NCBI RefSeq assembly: GCF_005144715.1
Contig: NZ_SWKR01000001.1
Span: 1-64,000, forward strand
Origin: Sphingomonas baiyangensis
GTDB taxonomy: Bacteria; Pseudomonadota; Alphaproteobacteria; Sphingomonadales; Sphingomonadaceae
DNA: 64,000 nt
Direction: 5' to 3'
A program made the position numbers and the translations under genes. The notes beneath the pieces are model-generated. The model saw only the letters and a list, made by a program, of their open reading frames with translations. It did no database searches and was not told where the DNA came from. The stretch's first letter is position 1, and each line of letters begins with the position of its first letter. Below are positions 7,816-16,817 of the stretch, in pieces.

Positions 7816-10800
7816 TTAGAAGGTGAAGCGCAGGCCCGCCATGTAACGGGCGAAGCCGGGCTGCGCGAAGGTGACGAAATTGTCCGACCGGCGATGGCCG
7901 CGACGATTGGCGTTGAGGATGTTGATGCCCTCGCCGAACACCGTCAGCCCGCGCATGAACTCGTAGCTGATGCTGCCGTCGACCTGCCCGTAATCCTCGA
8001 CATAGAGCGGATCGAACGCGCCGCCGGCGTAGAATTCGGCACGCCAGTTATAGGCGATGCGCGCCTGCAACCCGTTCTTGTCGTAATAGCCGACGACGTT
8101 GGCGCTGTCGCTAAGCCCGGTCAGCGCGAACTGGCCGATATTGGGATCGAGCGTGTTGTCGTAGGTCGCGTCGCCGTTGACGATCGTGTAGTTGAGCTGG
8201 ACGCCGAGACCCGTATCCCAGAAGCGATGCTGGATCGCGAACTCCCAGCCGTTGATGTTCGCGGTCTGGTCGCTGTTGAAGGGCTGGGTGATCTGGAAAT
8301 TGAACAGATCGTCCTCGGGCAGGCCGAAGATGTTGCCGGTCAGATAGCTCACGCCGCCCGCCTCGGTCGTGCCGGTGACTTCGGACGATCCGGGGAAGTT
8401 GCGCAGGATATAGTCGCGCACGCGCACCGCATCGCTGGTGCCGAGCGCCGCCACCGCCTGGCGATAGCGCGGGCCCGAACCCGGATTGCGCAGGTTGAAC
8501 GCGTTCTGGTTCACCTGCGTGTTGCCGATGAAGTTCTCGACGTCCTTGTTGAAATAGCCGACCGAGATGTAGCTCTCGCGCGTGTAGTACCACTCGGCCG
8601 AGAAATCGATGTTCATCGACTTGAAGGGTACGAGGTTGGGATTGCCCAGCCGCCCGGTGCCACCGCCGATGCGCGGATTGGCATCGAGCTCGAGCCCGCC
8701 TTGCAGGCTGCCGTAATCGGCGCGCGTGATGGTGTGGCTGTACGATGCGCGCAGCTTGACGTTGCGCACCGGCTCCATGTCGAAGTCGATCGCCGGCAGC
8801 CAGTTGGCATAGCTGCCCTTGAAGGTCGTGAAATCGGCGTCGGGCGCATAGACGAGCGCGAACTCGTTGGCGCCCGTCCAACGCGTGCCGGTGGGCACGG
8901 GCACCAGTGCCGACGAATTGACGTTGGTCTGGTCGTAGCGGATGCCGGCGATGATGTGCGCGGGATTGCCGAACAGGTCGAAGCGCGTGTTGACCTGCAC
9001 GAAGGGCGAGATCGTCTGCTCGCGGATGCGGCGATCGACGGTGAAATCGGCAAGGCAGGTGCCGGGCGCGACCGTGCCGGTCTGCGGATTTTCGCAGATG
9101 GCATATTGCGCGCGCAGCAGCTCGGCCATCTGCTCGAAGTTGAAGGTGTAGATCGCCGGCGGCAGGTTGCCGTTGCCGTCGAAGCCGCGGAACTTGTCGG
9201 GCAGGCTCACGCGCTCGAAGAAATCATCGGGCACCGCCGCCGCTCCGAACGACTGGCCGCGCGGATCGACGCCGCCCCAGGTCTCGTTCTGGATGAAGCC
9301 ATAGGCCGAGCGGACCTGGTTGTTGATGTACGAGAATCCGGCATCGATGCTATCAAGGAACGAGCCGTCGTGATCGTAGCGGCCCGCGAGCTGCACCTGA
9401 TCGAGATCGTTGCGGAAATAGGCGTTGCGGAAGGCATTGCCCGTCGGCGTGATGAGCGCGGGATTGAGCGGATCGATGCCCGGATACATCTGGTAGTTGA
9501 TGATCGGCAGGTCGCCGGTGAAGTCGACGCGCTGCGACTGCACGCCGAAGATCGCGCCGCCGATCGAGGTGCTCGATCCATATTCGTTGGTGGGCTTCGA
9601 TTCGGCGCTCGACATGTGCGCGTCGAGCGACACGGTGACGCCGCCCGGGGCTTCCCAGGTGAGGTTGCCGCCCAGCGAGCGGTTGACCGACTTGTTGGCG
9701 GTCAGCGCGCTCGAATAGGACAGGTCCTTGCCCGGATCGAACTGCTCCGAATAGAAGACGGGGCCGGCATTGGGGCCGTCGGTCCACTCGCTCGAGGTGT
9801 TGCCGAAGTTGAACCAGATGCCGACGCTGCTGGTGCGCGCCTCGACGCGGTTGCTCGAATAGGTATAGTCGAGCGTGGCGGTGAGCGTGTCGGTGGGACG
9901 CGCCTGGAGCACGAGCTGGCCGTTGATGCGCTCGCGATCGATGTCGATCAGGTCGTAGGCCGCGCTCTGCGGCACTTCGTACACATCGGTGGGGCCGGGG
10001 CGGTTGGTGACGCGCTCGGAACCCGGCGTGCCCGGCTGCGGCAGCGTGCCCCAGTTGTTCTCGGCACCAAGAAAGCCGTCGCGGAAGCCGACGCCGGCGT
10101 TGTTCACGCTCGCCTTGCGGCGCTGGTAGGTGCCGCTCAGCAGGATGCCGAAGCGATCATCGCCGAAGGTGGTCGAGGCGACGCCCGAGACTTCGGGGGT
10201 GATCTCGTCGCCGCTGTTGAGCGAGGTGTCGAGCACGCCGCGCGCCGCGATCGAGCCGCGCAGGCCCGGACGGTCGAGCGGGCGCGGGGTGCGGATGTTG
10301 ATCGTCGAGCCGATGCCGCCCGAGGGCACCGAAGCGCGGCCGGTCTTGTAGACCTCGACGCCGGCAATGCCTTCGGACGCGAGATTGGCGAAATCGAACG
10401 AGCGCGAGTTGGGCGCGCTGGCGCCGTCGCCCAACGTCGAGGTCGGCATCTGGCGGCCGTTGAGCGTGACGAGGTTGTATTCGGGACCGAAGCCGCGGAC
10501 GGTGACGGTCGAGCCCTCGCCGTTCGAACGGTCGATCGAGACGCCGGTGATGCGCTGCAGCGACTCGGCGAGGTTGGTGTCGGGGAACTTGCCGATATCC
10601 TCGGCCGAAATCGCATCGACGACGCCCTGCGCGTTGCGCTTGATGTCGACGGCTTCGCGCAGCGAGGCGCGGATGCCGGTGACGACGATATCCTCGCCCT
10701 GCTCGTCGACGGGCGCGGTTTCCTGGATTTCCGACGGACCGGGCGCGCCGAGCGTGGCGGCGGCATCCTGCGCCATTGCCGTGCCGGGCAGCCCGGCAAG

Positions 10801-10860
10801 CGCCAGACCCGAAACGCCGGTCACGAGTCGCGAAATCAAGCGAGCCTTTGCGCGCAACAT
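7816..10860 (-). CDS. TonB-dependent receptor 1 (putative glucan/oligosaccharide)
   Basis: A 1,014-residue outer-membrane receptor. Signal peptide LALAGLPGTAMAQ (cleavage near residue 31), a TonB-box-like EDIVVTGIR, a plug with IGKFPDTNLAESLQRITGVS and VTVRGFGPEYNLVTLNGRQM, then a 22-strand-type barrel ending in a C-terminal aromatic (YMAGLRFTF). This plug type is typical of the many carbohydrate receptors of sphingomonads and Caulobacter. The ATG at 10860 is chosen because GGGGAGG lies 7 bases upstream and the signal peptide starts there. A LacI-type operator lies 50 bp upstream (10911-10924), which supports sugar-dependent control. Substrate inferred from the GH3/GH16 neighbours. Confidence 0.92.
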   Translation of the reverse strand: MLRAKARLISRLVTGVSGLALAGLPGTAMAQDAAATLGAPGPSEIQETAPVDEQGEDIVVTGIRASLREAVDIKRNAQGVVDAISAEDIGKFPDTNLAESLQRITGVSIDRSNGEGSTVTVRGFGPEYNLVTLNGRQMPTSTLGDGASAPNSRSFDFANLASEGIAGVEVYKTGRASVPSGGIGSTINIRTPRPLDRPGLRGSIAARGVLDTSLNSGDEITPEVSGVASTTFGDDRFGILLSGTYQRRKASVNNAGVGFRDGFLGAENNWGTLPQPGTPGSERVTNRPGPTDVYEVPQSAAYDLIDIDRERINGQLVLQARPTDTLTATLDYTYSSNRVEARTSSVGIWFNFGNTSSEWTDGPNAGPVFYSEQFDPGKDLSYSSALTANKSVNRSLGGNLTWEAPGGVTVSLDAHMSSAESKPTNEYGSSTSIGGAIFGVQSQRVDFTGDLPIINYQMYPGIDPLNPALITPTGNAFRNAYFRNDLDQVQLAGRYDHDGSFLDSIDAGFSYINNQVRSAYGFIQNETWGGVDPRGQSFGAAAVPDDFFERVSLPDKFRGFDGNGNLPPAIYTFNFEQMAELLRAQYAICENPQTGTVAPGTCLADFTVDRRIREQTISPFVQVNTRFDLFGNPAHIIAGIRYDQTNVNSSALVPVPTGTRWTGANEFALVYAPDADFTTFKGSYANWLPAIDFDMEPVRNVKLRASYSHTITRADYGSLQGGLELDANPRIGGGTGRLGNPNLVPFKSMNIDFSAEWYYTRESYISVGYFNKDVENFIGNTQVNQNAFNLRNPGSGPRYRQAVAALGTSDAVRVRDYILRNFPGSSEVTGTTEAGGVSYLTGNIFGLPEDDLFNFQITQPFNSDQTANINGWEFAIQHRFWDTGLGVQLNYTIVNGDATYDNTLDPNIGQFALTGLSDSANVVGYYDKNGLQARIAYNWRAEFYAGGAFDPLYVEDYGQVDGSISYEFMRGLTVFGEGINILNANRRGHRRSDNFVTFAQPGFARYMAGLRFTF

Positions 10861-10910
10861 CCCAGTTCCTCCCCTGATGGCCACGCCTATGCGCGCGGTC
10901 GCCCTGCAAT

Positions 10911-10924
10911 TGAGAACGTTCACT
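10911..10924 (-). promoter_or_regulatory. LacI-type operator, copy 2 (receptor promoter)
   Basis: TGAGAACGTTCACT in the 182-bp divergent region between the TonB receptor (start 10860) and the GH3 gene (start 11043). It is identical to copy 1 at 456-469. Its position 50 bp before the receptor start is suited to repressing that promoter. Confidence 0.72.
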
Positions 10925-10999
10925 CTGCCTGTCTCGATTGAAAGTCAAGCGGCGCGAGCGCGCGGGCGTCGCACTGTTGCCTATTCGACACATGGCATT

Positions 11000-11013
11000 T
11001 GAGAACGTTCTCA
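11000..11013 (+). promoter_or_regulatory. LacI-type operator, copy 3 (perfect palindrome)
   Basis: TGAGAACGTTCTCA is a perfect 14-bp palindrome 29 bp upstream of the GH3 start at 11043. It lies 76 bp from copy 2, so both divergent promoters carry a site and looping is possible (inference). Confidence 0.75.
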
Positions 11014-11042
11014 GTTTAGAAAGCCCGCGAGAGGAAATCCTG

Positions 11043-13289
11043 ATGCGCCATCGCTTCGCCGCGCTGCTTGCGGCTGCCGCCTTCATCGCCCCCGCCGTCG
11101 CGCAGACGCCGCCCCCCGCCCCCGCGCCGCCCACCGACGCGGCAGCCGCCGAGCGGGCACGCGGCATCGTCGCGCGGATGACGTTCGACGAGAAGATCGC
11201 GCTGTTGCACGGGCTGTTCCCGCCGATGGCGGCAGGCAAGACGCCCAACGAGCTGATTCCATCGGCCGGGCATGTCGACGGCATCGCGCGGCTCGGCGTG
11301 CCGATCGTGCGCAAGAGCGATGCCTCGCTCGGCGTCGCCAACCAGGTCGAGCAGCGCAAGGGCGACGTCGCCACCGCGATGCCCTCGGCGCTCGCGACCG
11401 CCGCGAGCTTCGATCCGGCGATCGCGCGCGAAGGCGGCGCGATGATCGGCGCCGAGGCGCGCGCCAAGCGCTTCAACGTGCTGCTGGCCGGCGGCATCAA
11501 CCTGACGCGCGATCCGTGGGGCGGGCGCAACTTCGAATATATGGGCGAGGACCCGCTGCTCGCGGGCGTGATGGGCGGTGCGCAGATCGCCGGCGTGCAA
11601 TCGAACGGCATCGTCTCGACGGTCAAGCATTTCGCGCTCAACGCGCAGGAAACGGGCCGCATGGTGCTCGATGCGCGCATCGACGAGGCGGCGCTGCGCA
11701 TGAGCGACCTGCTCGCCTTCCAGATCGCGATCGAGCAGGGCCGCCCCGGATCGGTGATGTGCGCCTACAACAAGGTGAATGGCGACTGGGCGTGCGAGAA
11801 CGACTTCCTGCTCAACAAGGTGCTCAAGCGCGACTGGGGCTATCGCGGCTGGGTGATGAGCGACTGGGGCGCGGTGCATTCGTCGGCCAAGGCGGCGAAT
11901 GCGGGGCTCGACCAGCAGGCGGGCCAGGAACTCGACCCGCAGATATGGTTCGATGCGCCGCTGCGCGCCGACGTGGCAGCGGGGCGCGTGCCGATGGCGC
12001 GGATCGACGACATGGCGACGCGCTACCTGACCGGCCTGATTGCGACGGGCGCCTATGACCGCGCGATGCCCGAGGCAGCACAGACGATCGACTATGCCCG
12101 CCACGCCGATGTCGCGCAGCTCGCCGCCGAGGCGGGGATCGTGCTGCTCAGGAACGAGCGCGACCTGCTGCCGCTCGCGCGCACCGCGCGGCGCATTGCG
12201 GTGATCGGCGGCGCGGCCGACAAGGGCGTGCTCTCGGGCGGCGGATCGAGCCAGGTGCGCTCGGTCGGTGGCGCGCCGATCGAGATACCACTGGCGCATG
12301 GCCCGGCCGCCTCGTTCGTGCGCGTGACCTATCACGCCTCCTCGCCGCTCGCCGCGCTGCGCAAGGCGCTGCCCGAGGCCGAGATCGCCTTCGTCGACGG
12401 CCGCAACCTCAGCGAGGCGACCGAAGCGGCGGCCAAGGCCGACATCGCCATCGTCTTCGCGACGCAGTGGACGACCGAGGCCGAGGACGTGCCCGATCTG
12501 CGCCTGCCCGATCATCAGGACGCGCTGATCGCCGCGATCGCCGCCGCGCAGCCCGCGACGGTAGCGGTGCTCGAAACGGGCGGCCCGGTGCTGATGCCCT
12601 GGGCCGACAAGGTGCCCGCGATCGTGCAGGCCTGGTATCCCGGCCAGCGCGGCGGCGAGGCGATCGCCAACATCCTCACCGGCCGCGTCAATCCCTCGGG
12701 GCGGCTGCCGATAACCTTTCCCGCGCATGCCGGCCAGCCGCCGCGCCCCTATCCGGTAGGGCTGGAGACCGCGCGCGCGCTCGAGAACAAGGCCGCCGCC
12801 GATCCCGCCAATGCCGGCAAGTACCGGCTCGAGAGCTTCCCGGTCGACTATCAGGAAGGCGCCGATGTCGGCTATCGCTGGTACGAGCGGCAGGACCAGA
12901 CGCCGCGCTTCGCCTTCGGCCACGGCCTCAGCTACACGCGCTTTACCTATGGCACACCCACTGTCACCGGCGGCAAGGGCATCACCATCGCGTTCGACGT
13001 GACCAACAGCGGCAAGCGCGCGGGCGCCGACGTGCCGCAGCTCTACGTATCGCGCGATGGCGCCGACGCGCCGATGCGGCTGGCGGCGTTCACGCGCATC
13101 ACGCTCGCGCCGGGCGAGACGCGGCGCGTGACACTGACCGCCGAGCCGCGCGTCGTCGCCGATTACGATCCCCGCCTCCCCGGCTGGCGCATCGCGCCCG
13201 GCCGCTACCGCGTGGCACTCGCGCGCGATGCCGCCGATCGCAGCATGGTCTCCACCGTCACGCTCGATGGCGCGACGATGAAACCATAA
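11043..13289 (+). CDS. GH3 beta-glucosidase (periplasmic)
   Basis: 748 residues. Signal peptide MRHRFAALLAAAAFIAPAVAQ; GH3 N-terminal barrel (MTFDEKIALLHG, NLTRDPWGGRNFEYMGEDP, VKHFALNAQE); nucleophile Asp274 in VMSDWGAVHS; GH3 C-terminal domain (GIVLLRNERDLLPL, NPSGRLPITFP); and a fibronectin III-like domain near the end (PQLYVS, FTRITLAPGETRRVTL). It should hydrolyse terminal beta-linked glucose from oligosaccharides brought in by the receptor. The ATG at 11043 follows GAGAGGAAA. It is divergent from the receptor and has a perfect LacI-type palindrome just upstream. Confidence 0.92.
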   Translation: MRHRFAALLAAAAFIAPAVAQTPPPAPAPPTDAAAAERARGIVARMTFDEKIALLHGLFPPMAAGKTPNELIPSAGHVDGIARLGVPIVRKSDASLGVANQVEQRKGDVATAMPSALATAASFDPAIAREGGAMIGAEARAKRFNVLLAGGINLTRDPWGGRNFEYMGEDPLLAGVMGGAQIAGVQSNGIVSTVKHFALNAQETGRMVLDARIDEAALRMSDLLAFQIAIEQGRPGSVMCAYNKVNGDWACENDFLLNKVLKRDWGYRGWVMSDWGAVHSSAKAANAGLDQQAGQELDPQIWFDAPLRADVAAGRVPMARIDDMATRYLTGLIATGAYDRAMPEAAQTIDYARHADVAQLAAEAGIVLLRNERDLLPLARTARRIAVIGGAADKGVLSGGGSSQVRSVGGAPIEIPLAHGPAASFVRVTYHASSPLAALRKALPEAEIAFVDGRNLSEATEAAAKADIAIVFATQWTTEAEDVPDLRLPDHQDALIAAIAAAQPATVAVLETGGPVLMPWADKVPAIVQAWYPGQRGGEAIANILTGRVNPSGRLPITFPAHAGQPPRPYPVGLETARALENKAAADPANAGKYRLESFPVDYQEGADVGYRWYERQDQTPRFAFGHGLSYTRFTYGTPTVTGGKGITIAFDVTNSGKRAGADVPQLYVSRDGADAPMRLAAFTRITLAPGETRRVTLTAEPRVVADYDPRLPGWRIAPGRYRVALARDAADRSMVSTVTLDGATMKP

Positions 13290-13327
13290 GGATTGCAGGC
13301 GGCGCAGCGGGGGTGGATAGCGTGGCG

Positions 13328-14530
13328 ATGGCACGCCCGCCCGCCCCGCCCCCGCGATCCGCGCGTCTCGTCGCGCTCTATGCGCTGGCCAATGCGGGCG
13401 GCGTCGTCGCCTATCTGCCGCTCTTGTCGCTACTGCTGCCGCTGCGCATCGCCGAGGTCGCGCCCGCCGCGCGGATCGACTGGTTCACGCTTGCCGCGAT
13501 CCTGGGCGCCGTGGTGGCGAGCATCGCCAACATCGCCGCCGGCTGGGCGAGCGATCGCTCGGTCGCGCGCGGCGGCGGGCGGCGCGGCTGGGTGATCGCG
13601 GGGCTGGTGGCGCTGCTGCCCGCCTATGCCGCCGTCGCGCTTGCGACGACGCCGGCGCTGTTGGTGGCGGCGGTCGTCGGCGTGCAGCTAGCGGTCAATC
13701 TGCTGCTCGCGCCGCTGCTCGCGATGATGGCCGACGAGATCGACGATGCGCACAAGGGGGTCGCGACCGGGCTGCTCGCGCTCGGCGCGCCGTTGGCGGC
13801 GGCGTTCGCCGCGCTGCTGCTGACGCTGTCGAACGACGCCGATGTCGCGCTCGCGCTCGTGCCGCTCGCGGTGATCGTCTGCGTGCTGCCGCTCGCGCTT
13901 GCCCGCCCGGCCATGGCCGCGCCGATCGCGGCGGCATCCTCGCGCCGGGCGACGCGGCGCGACCTTGCCATCGCATGGACGGCGCGGCTGCTCGTGCAGG
14001 TCGCGGGCACCGTGCTCTCGCTCTATCTCGTCTTCTATTTCCAGAGCATCGCGCCGCCCGGCGGCGACGCGCGGCGCGGCGCGGCGAGCGTTGGGTCGCT
14101 GATGGCGCTGGCCTCGGTGCTGGCGCTCCCCGCCGCCGTCGCCTTCGGCCGCCTGTCGGATCGCACCGGGCGGCGGCTCGCGGTGCTGTGCGGCGCGGCG
14201 ATCATGGCCGCGACGGGGCTGCTGGTGATGGCGTTCGCGCGCGGCTGGGTACTGGGCGCGGCGGGCTATGCGCTTTATGCCGTGGGATCGGGCGTGTTCC
14301 TCGCACTCCATTCGGGCGTGGCGATGCTGCTGCTGCCCGACCCCGCGCATCGCGGCCGCGATCTGGGCATCGTCAACCTCGCCAACACTGCCCCCGCGCT
14401 GATCGGCCCCGCACTCACCTGGGCGCTGGCGACGACACAGGATTTCAGCCGCGCGCTGGTCGCCCTGGCGGCGCTGACCGCCGCCGGCGGGGTCACGATG
14501 CTTGCGGTGCGCGGGCGGGGTTCGGATTAG
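13328..14530 (+). CDS. MFS transporter (GPH/SLC45-like), putative saccharide carrier
   Basis: About 400 residues, almost wholly hydrophobic, with some 12 predicted membrane segments. It has MFS loop motifs GWASDRSVARGG (between helices 2 and 3) and FGRLSDRTGRR in the second half. It starts 38 bp after the GH3 stop in the same direction, so it is probably co-transcribed and may carry a disaccharide or glucose. The ATG at 13328 is used; in-frame GTGs at 13322 and 13313 are possible, since no strong Shine-Dalgarno is present. Its 3' end overlaps the convergent acetyltransferase gene by 38 bp. Confidence 0.75.
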   Translation: MARPPAPPPRSARLVALYALANAGGVVAYLPLLSLLLPLRIAEVAPAARIDWFTLAAILGAVVASIANIAAGWASDRSVARGGGRRGWVIAGLVALLPAYAAVALATTPALLVAAVVGVQLAVNLLLAPLLAMMADEIDDAHKGVATGLLALGAPLAAAFAALLLTLSNDADVALALVPLAVIVCVLPLALARPAMAAPIAAASSRRATRRDLAIAWTARLLVQVAGTVLSLYLVFYFQSIAPPGGDARRGAASVGSLMALASVLALPAAVAFGRLSDRTGRRLAVLCGAAIMAATGLLVMAFARGWVLGAAGYALYAVGSGVFLALHSGVAMLLLPDPAHRGRDLGIVNLANTAPALIGPALTWALATTQDFSRALVALAALTAAGGVTMLAVRGRGSD

Positions 14531-15086
14531 ATCGGGCGACTTGGCAAGGCGTGCGTCCGTCGAGCGCAACGTTTCGCGCACCTGGCGATCGGCGCTTTTC
14601 CATTTCGGCGCGCTCGAAGCTCTCGTCGCCGATCCGAACGGCCTGGTGTTCGACCACCTCGAACCCCAGCGCGGCGAATGCCGGTTGCGCCATCAGGCTG
14701 GCATGTACCCACATCCGGGCGTCGCCGCGCGCGCGGCTGTGCTGCTCGATGCGCTCGAAAAGCCGCCGGAACAGGCCCGTTCGCTGGGCTTCGGGGCGGA
14801 TATAGGCGAAATCGATATAGCCCGCCGGATCAATGCTCATGAACCCGAGCATGCGCGACGCGTCGCGTGCCACGATGACCGTCTGCCGGTCGAGCCGTGC
14901 TTCCCAGTCGTCACCGCTGCGCCGATGCGGCATCCAGGCGGTGCGCTGCCTTTCCGAATATAGGCTGTCCCCGCTCCTGACGGCCTCGAACATCACATCC
15001 GCGATGTCGTCATAGTCCCCGTGCATCGCCTCGCTCAGGATGACGCCGCCGAGCGGACCCGCGGAACTGCCGGTCGGCGGCGCCAC
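14493..15086 (-). CDS. GNAT-family N-acetyltransferase
   Basis: About 197 residues with the GNAT core: VILSEAMHGDYDDIADVMFE (beta1/alpha1), MLGFMSIDPAGYIDFAYIRP (beta4), acetyl-CoA loop QRTGLFRRL, and PAFAALGFEVVEHQAV. The GTG at 15086 lies two bases after the GH16 stop and keeps the beta1 strand; the ATG at 15026 would cut it. The last 25 or so residues (GRTPCQVARSNPNPARAP region) are low-complexity and run into the convergent MFS gene, so the C-terminus may be a recent extension. The substrate is not predictable. Confidence 0.72.
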   Translation of the reverse strand: MAPPTGSSAGPLGGVILSEAMHGDYDDIADVMFEAVRSGDSLYSERQRTAWMPHRRSGDDWEARLDRQTVIVARDASRMLGFMSIDPAGYIDFAYIRPEAQRTGLFRRLFERIEQHSRARGDARMWVHASLMAQPAFAALGFEVVEHQAVRIGDESFERAEMEKRRSPGARNVALDGRTPCQVARSNPNPARAPQAS

Positions 15087-15088
15087 CC

Positions 15089-15910
15089 CTACCCCGCCTT
15101 CCAGTAGCGAACATGGTCGATCGAGAGGCGCATCGGCATCGCCGCGTCGTCGACGCCCTGCTTGCCGCCCCAGTCGCCGCCGACGGCGAGGTTGAGGATC
15201 ATCTGATAGGGCTTGTCGAACGGCCAGGCGCCGTCGTCGCCGGGCTTGTCGTTGGTCACGCGCATATAGGCGCGCCCGTCGACGCCAATGGTGATCGCCT
15301 GCGGCGTCCATTCGAGCTGATAGTCATGGAAAGCGGTGCACGCCGTCGGGACGCGCTTCTGCGCGCCGCGCTGCGTGCCCTTGGCATGGTTGTAATCGCC
15401 CGAATGGAGCGTGGCGTGGATGACGTGGGCGTCCCAGCCGACCATCTCCATGATGTCGATCTCGCCCATCTGCGGCCAGGTGCCGCGCTCGGGCAGCATC
15501 CAGATCGCCGGCCATGCGCCACGTCCGCACGGCAGCTTGGCGCGCACTTCGTAGAAGCCATAGCCCATCGGCGTGCGCGACACGAGCTTGGCCGAGCTGT
15601 AGGCCTGCCCGCCCCAATCGGGGAAACGCGCCTTGTCGAGCTGCTCGCGATGCGCCTCTATCACCAGCACGCCATCCTCGATCCGCGCGTTCTGCGCGCG
15701 ATCGTCCGAATAATATTGCAGCTCGTTATTGTGCCAGCCTTCGGCATTGCGATGCGTGTCGAACCGCCACGCCTGCGTGTCGACGCGCGGGCCGTCGAAC
15801 GCGTCGGCGAAGTCGGGCGCGTCGGTCGGCGCCTGCATCGGCGCGTCGGCGGCGTAGTTGGTGGCGCCAAGGCCGGCGGTCTGGAGCGCGAGAGCGAGAA
15901 GGATCGTCAT
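15089..15910 (-). CDS. GH16 endo-beta-1,3-glucanase (laminarinase-like)
   Basis: 273 residues with a short hydrophobic leader (MTILLALALQTAG) and the GH16 fold. The catalytic signature GEIDIMEMVG (Glu-x-Asp-x-x-Glu) contains nucleophile and acid/base. Flanking motifs NNELQYYSDDRAQNARIEDG, PCGRGAWPAIWMLP, FHDYQLEWTP and LNLAVGGDWGG match bacterial laminarinases/lichenases. It would cut beta-1,3(-1,4)-glucan to oligosaccharides that the TonB receptor and GH3 enzymes then handle (inference). It starts 43 bp after the glycerate kinase stop with no good ribosome site; co-transcription with that operon cannot be excluded. It also couples to the GNAT gene. Confidence 0.87.
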   Translation of the reverse strand: MTILLALALQTAGLGATNYAADAPMQAPTDAPDFADAFDGPRVDTQAWRFDTHRNAEGWHNNELQYYSDDRAQNARIEDGVLVIEAHREQLDKARFPDWGGQAYSSAKLVSRTPMGYGFYEVRAKLPCGRGAWPAIWMLPERGTWPQMGEIDIMEMVGWDAHVIHATLHSGDYNHAKGTQRGAQKRVPTACTAFHDYQLEWTPQAITIGVDGRAYMRVTNDKPGDDGAWPFDKPYQMILNLAVGGDWGGKQGVDDAAMPMRLSIDHVRYWKAG

Positions 15911-15953
15911 CGGGCGATGCTAGGCCCGCCGAAGCGGGGCGGCAATGCCGCGC

Positions 15954-16817
15954 TCAGTCGACGGCCAGTACGCGTAGATCGGCGTCGAGCGTCACGGTCG
16001 CGTCGCGCGGAACGCCGCCCGCGAGCATGTGCCGCGTCAGCCGCTCGTAATGGCTGACGAAACGGCGCACTTCGGCGGGGCGCATCACCGCGCTGCCCGC
16101 CGGCGTGGCCTCGCGCAGCCTGGCCTCCTGTCGCTCGCGATTGGCAAGCACTGCCTCGAAGCCGGGCACCGCAAGCGCGATCATCCGGTCGATCCGCGCG
16201 AACCAGTCGGCATAGTCGCTCGCCAGCGCCGCGTTGACGGCGTGGCGCCAGCGGCCATCGGCATCCTCGTCGCGTTCGAGCGCGTTGACCGGCGGCGCGA
16301 GCGCATCGGCAGGCTGCGGCCGCGCGCCGGCGCACCAGCCCTCGAACAGCACGATATCGGCGGGGCCTTCGAACCGCGGCCAGCCCTCCTCGGGCGCGCG
16401 ATCGTCCTCGGCCTTGGCGAAGCGCGGCAGGCGGACGGGCTGGCCGACGAGCAGCGCATCGAGCACCGCCTGGCCTAGCGCAACGTCATGCGTGCCCGGT
16501 ACGCCACGCGTCGCGAACAGCGGATGGACGTCGCGCGCGAGCCGCTGCCGTGCTGCGCGCGTCAGGTAGAAATCGTCGAGCGACAGCGTGACGGCGGCGA
16601 GCCCCAGCTCGGGCAGCAGCGCCTCGCCCAGCATCCGCCCGACCGTCGACTTGCCGCTGCCCTGCGGCCCATTGATGCCGACGACGATCGGCCGGCCGAC
16701 TTCCGCATGCCAGCCCGCGATCCGCGCGGCGAGCGGACGCCACCAGCGATCGACGGTGGCGGGATAGTCGGCGGGCAGTTGCTCGTCGGCGATTATGCGC
16801 GCGACGGCGTCGCTCAT
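15954..16817 (-). CDS. D-glycerate 3-kinase (GLYK type)
   Basis: 287 residues; P-loop GPQGSGKST at about 50-58, then TLSLDDFYLTRAARQ, the GVPGTHD motif, RLPRFAKAEDDR and IVLFEGWCAG, the order seen in plant/proteobacterial D-glycerate 3-kinases and related uridine-kinase-like P-loop kinases. Reaction: D-glycerate + ATP to 3-phosphoglycerate (cytosol). Its ATG overlaps the 2-hydroxyacid dehydrogenase stop as ATGA, so reductase and kinase are made together. They would carry hydroxypyruvate or a related 2-oxoacid into glycolysis. It is the last gene of the operon that begins with TonB receptor 2. Confidence 0.86.
   Translation of the reverse strand: MSDAVARIIADEQLPADYPATVDRWWRPLAARIAGWHAEVGRPIVVGINGPQGSGKSTVGRMLGEALLPELGLAAVTLSLDDFYLTRAARQRLARDVHPLFATRGVPGTHDVALGQAVLDALLVGQPVRLPRFAKAEDDRAPEEGWPRFEGPADIVLFEGWCAGARPQPADALAPPVNALERDEDADGRWRHAVNAALASDYADWFARIDRMIALAVPGFEAVLANRERQEARLREATPAGSAVMRPAEVRRFVSHYERLTRHMLAGGVPRDATVTLDADLRVLAVD

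Noticed and set aside
7411..10941. 1,176-codon open frame on the plus strand opposite TonB receptor 1
   Set aside because: It is an antisense shadow caused by high GC; it is Arg/Ala-rich, without domains, while the minus strand encodes a full receptor.
12467..13327. Long N-terminal extension of the MFS transporter inside the GH3 gene
   Set aside because: The extra 287 residues are an Arg/Ala-rich out-of-frame reading of the GH3 gene; the membrane protein begins at 13328.
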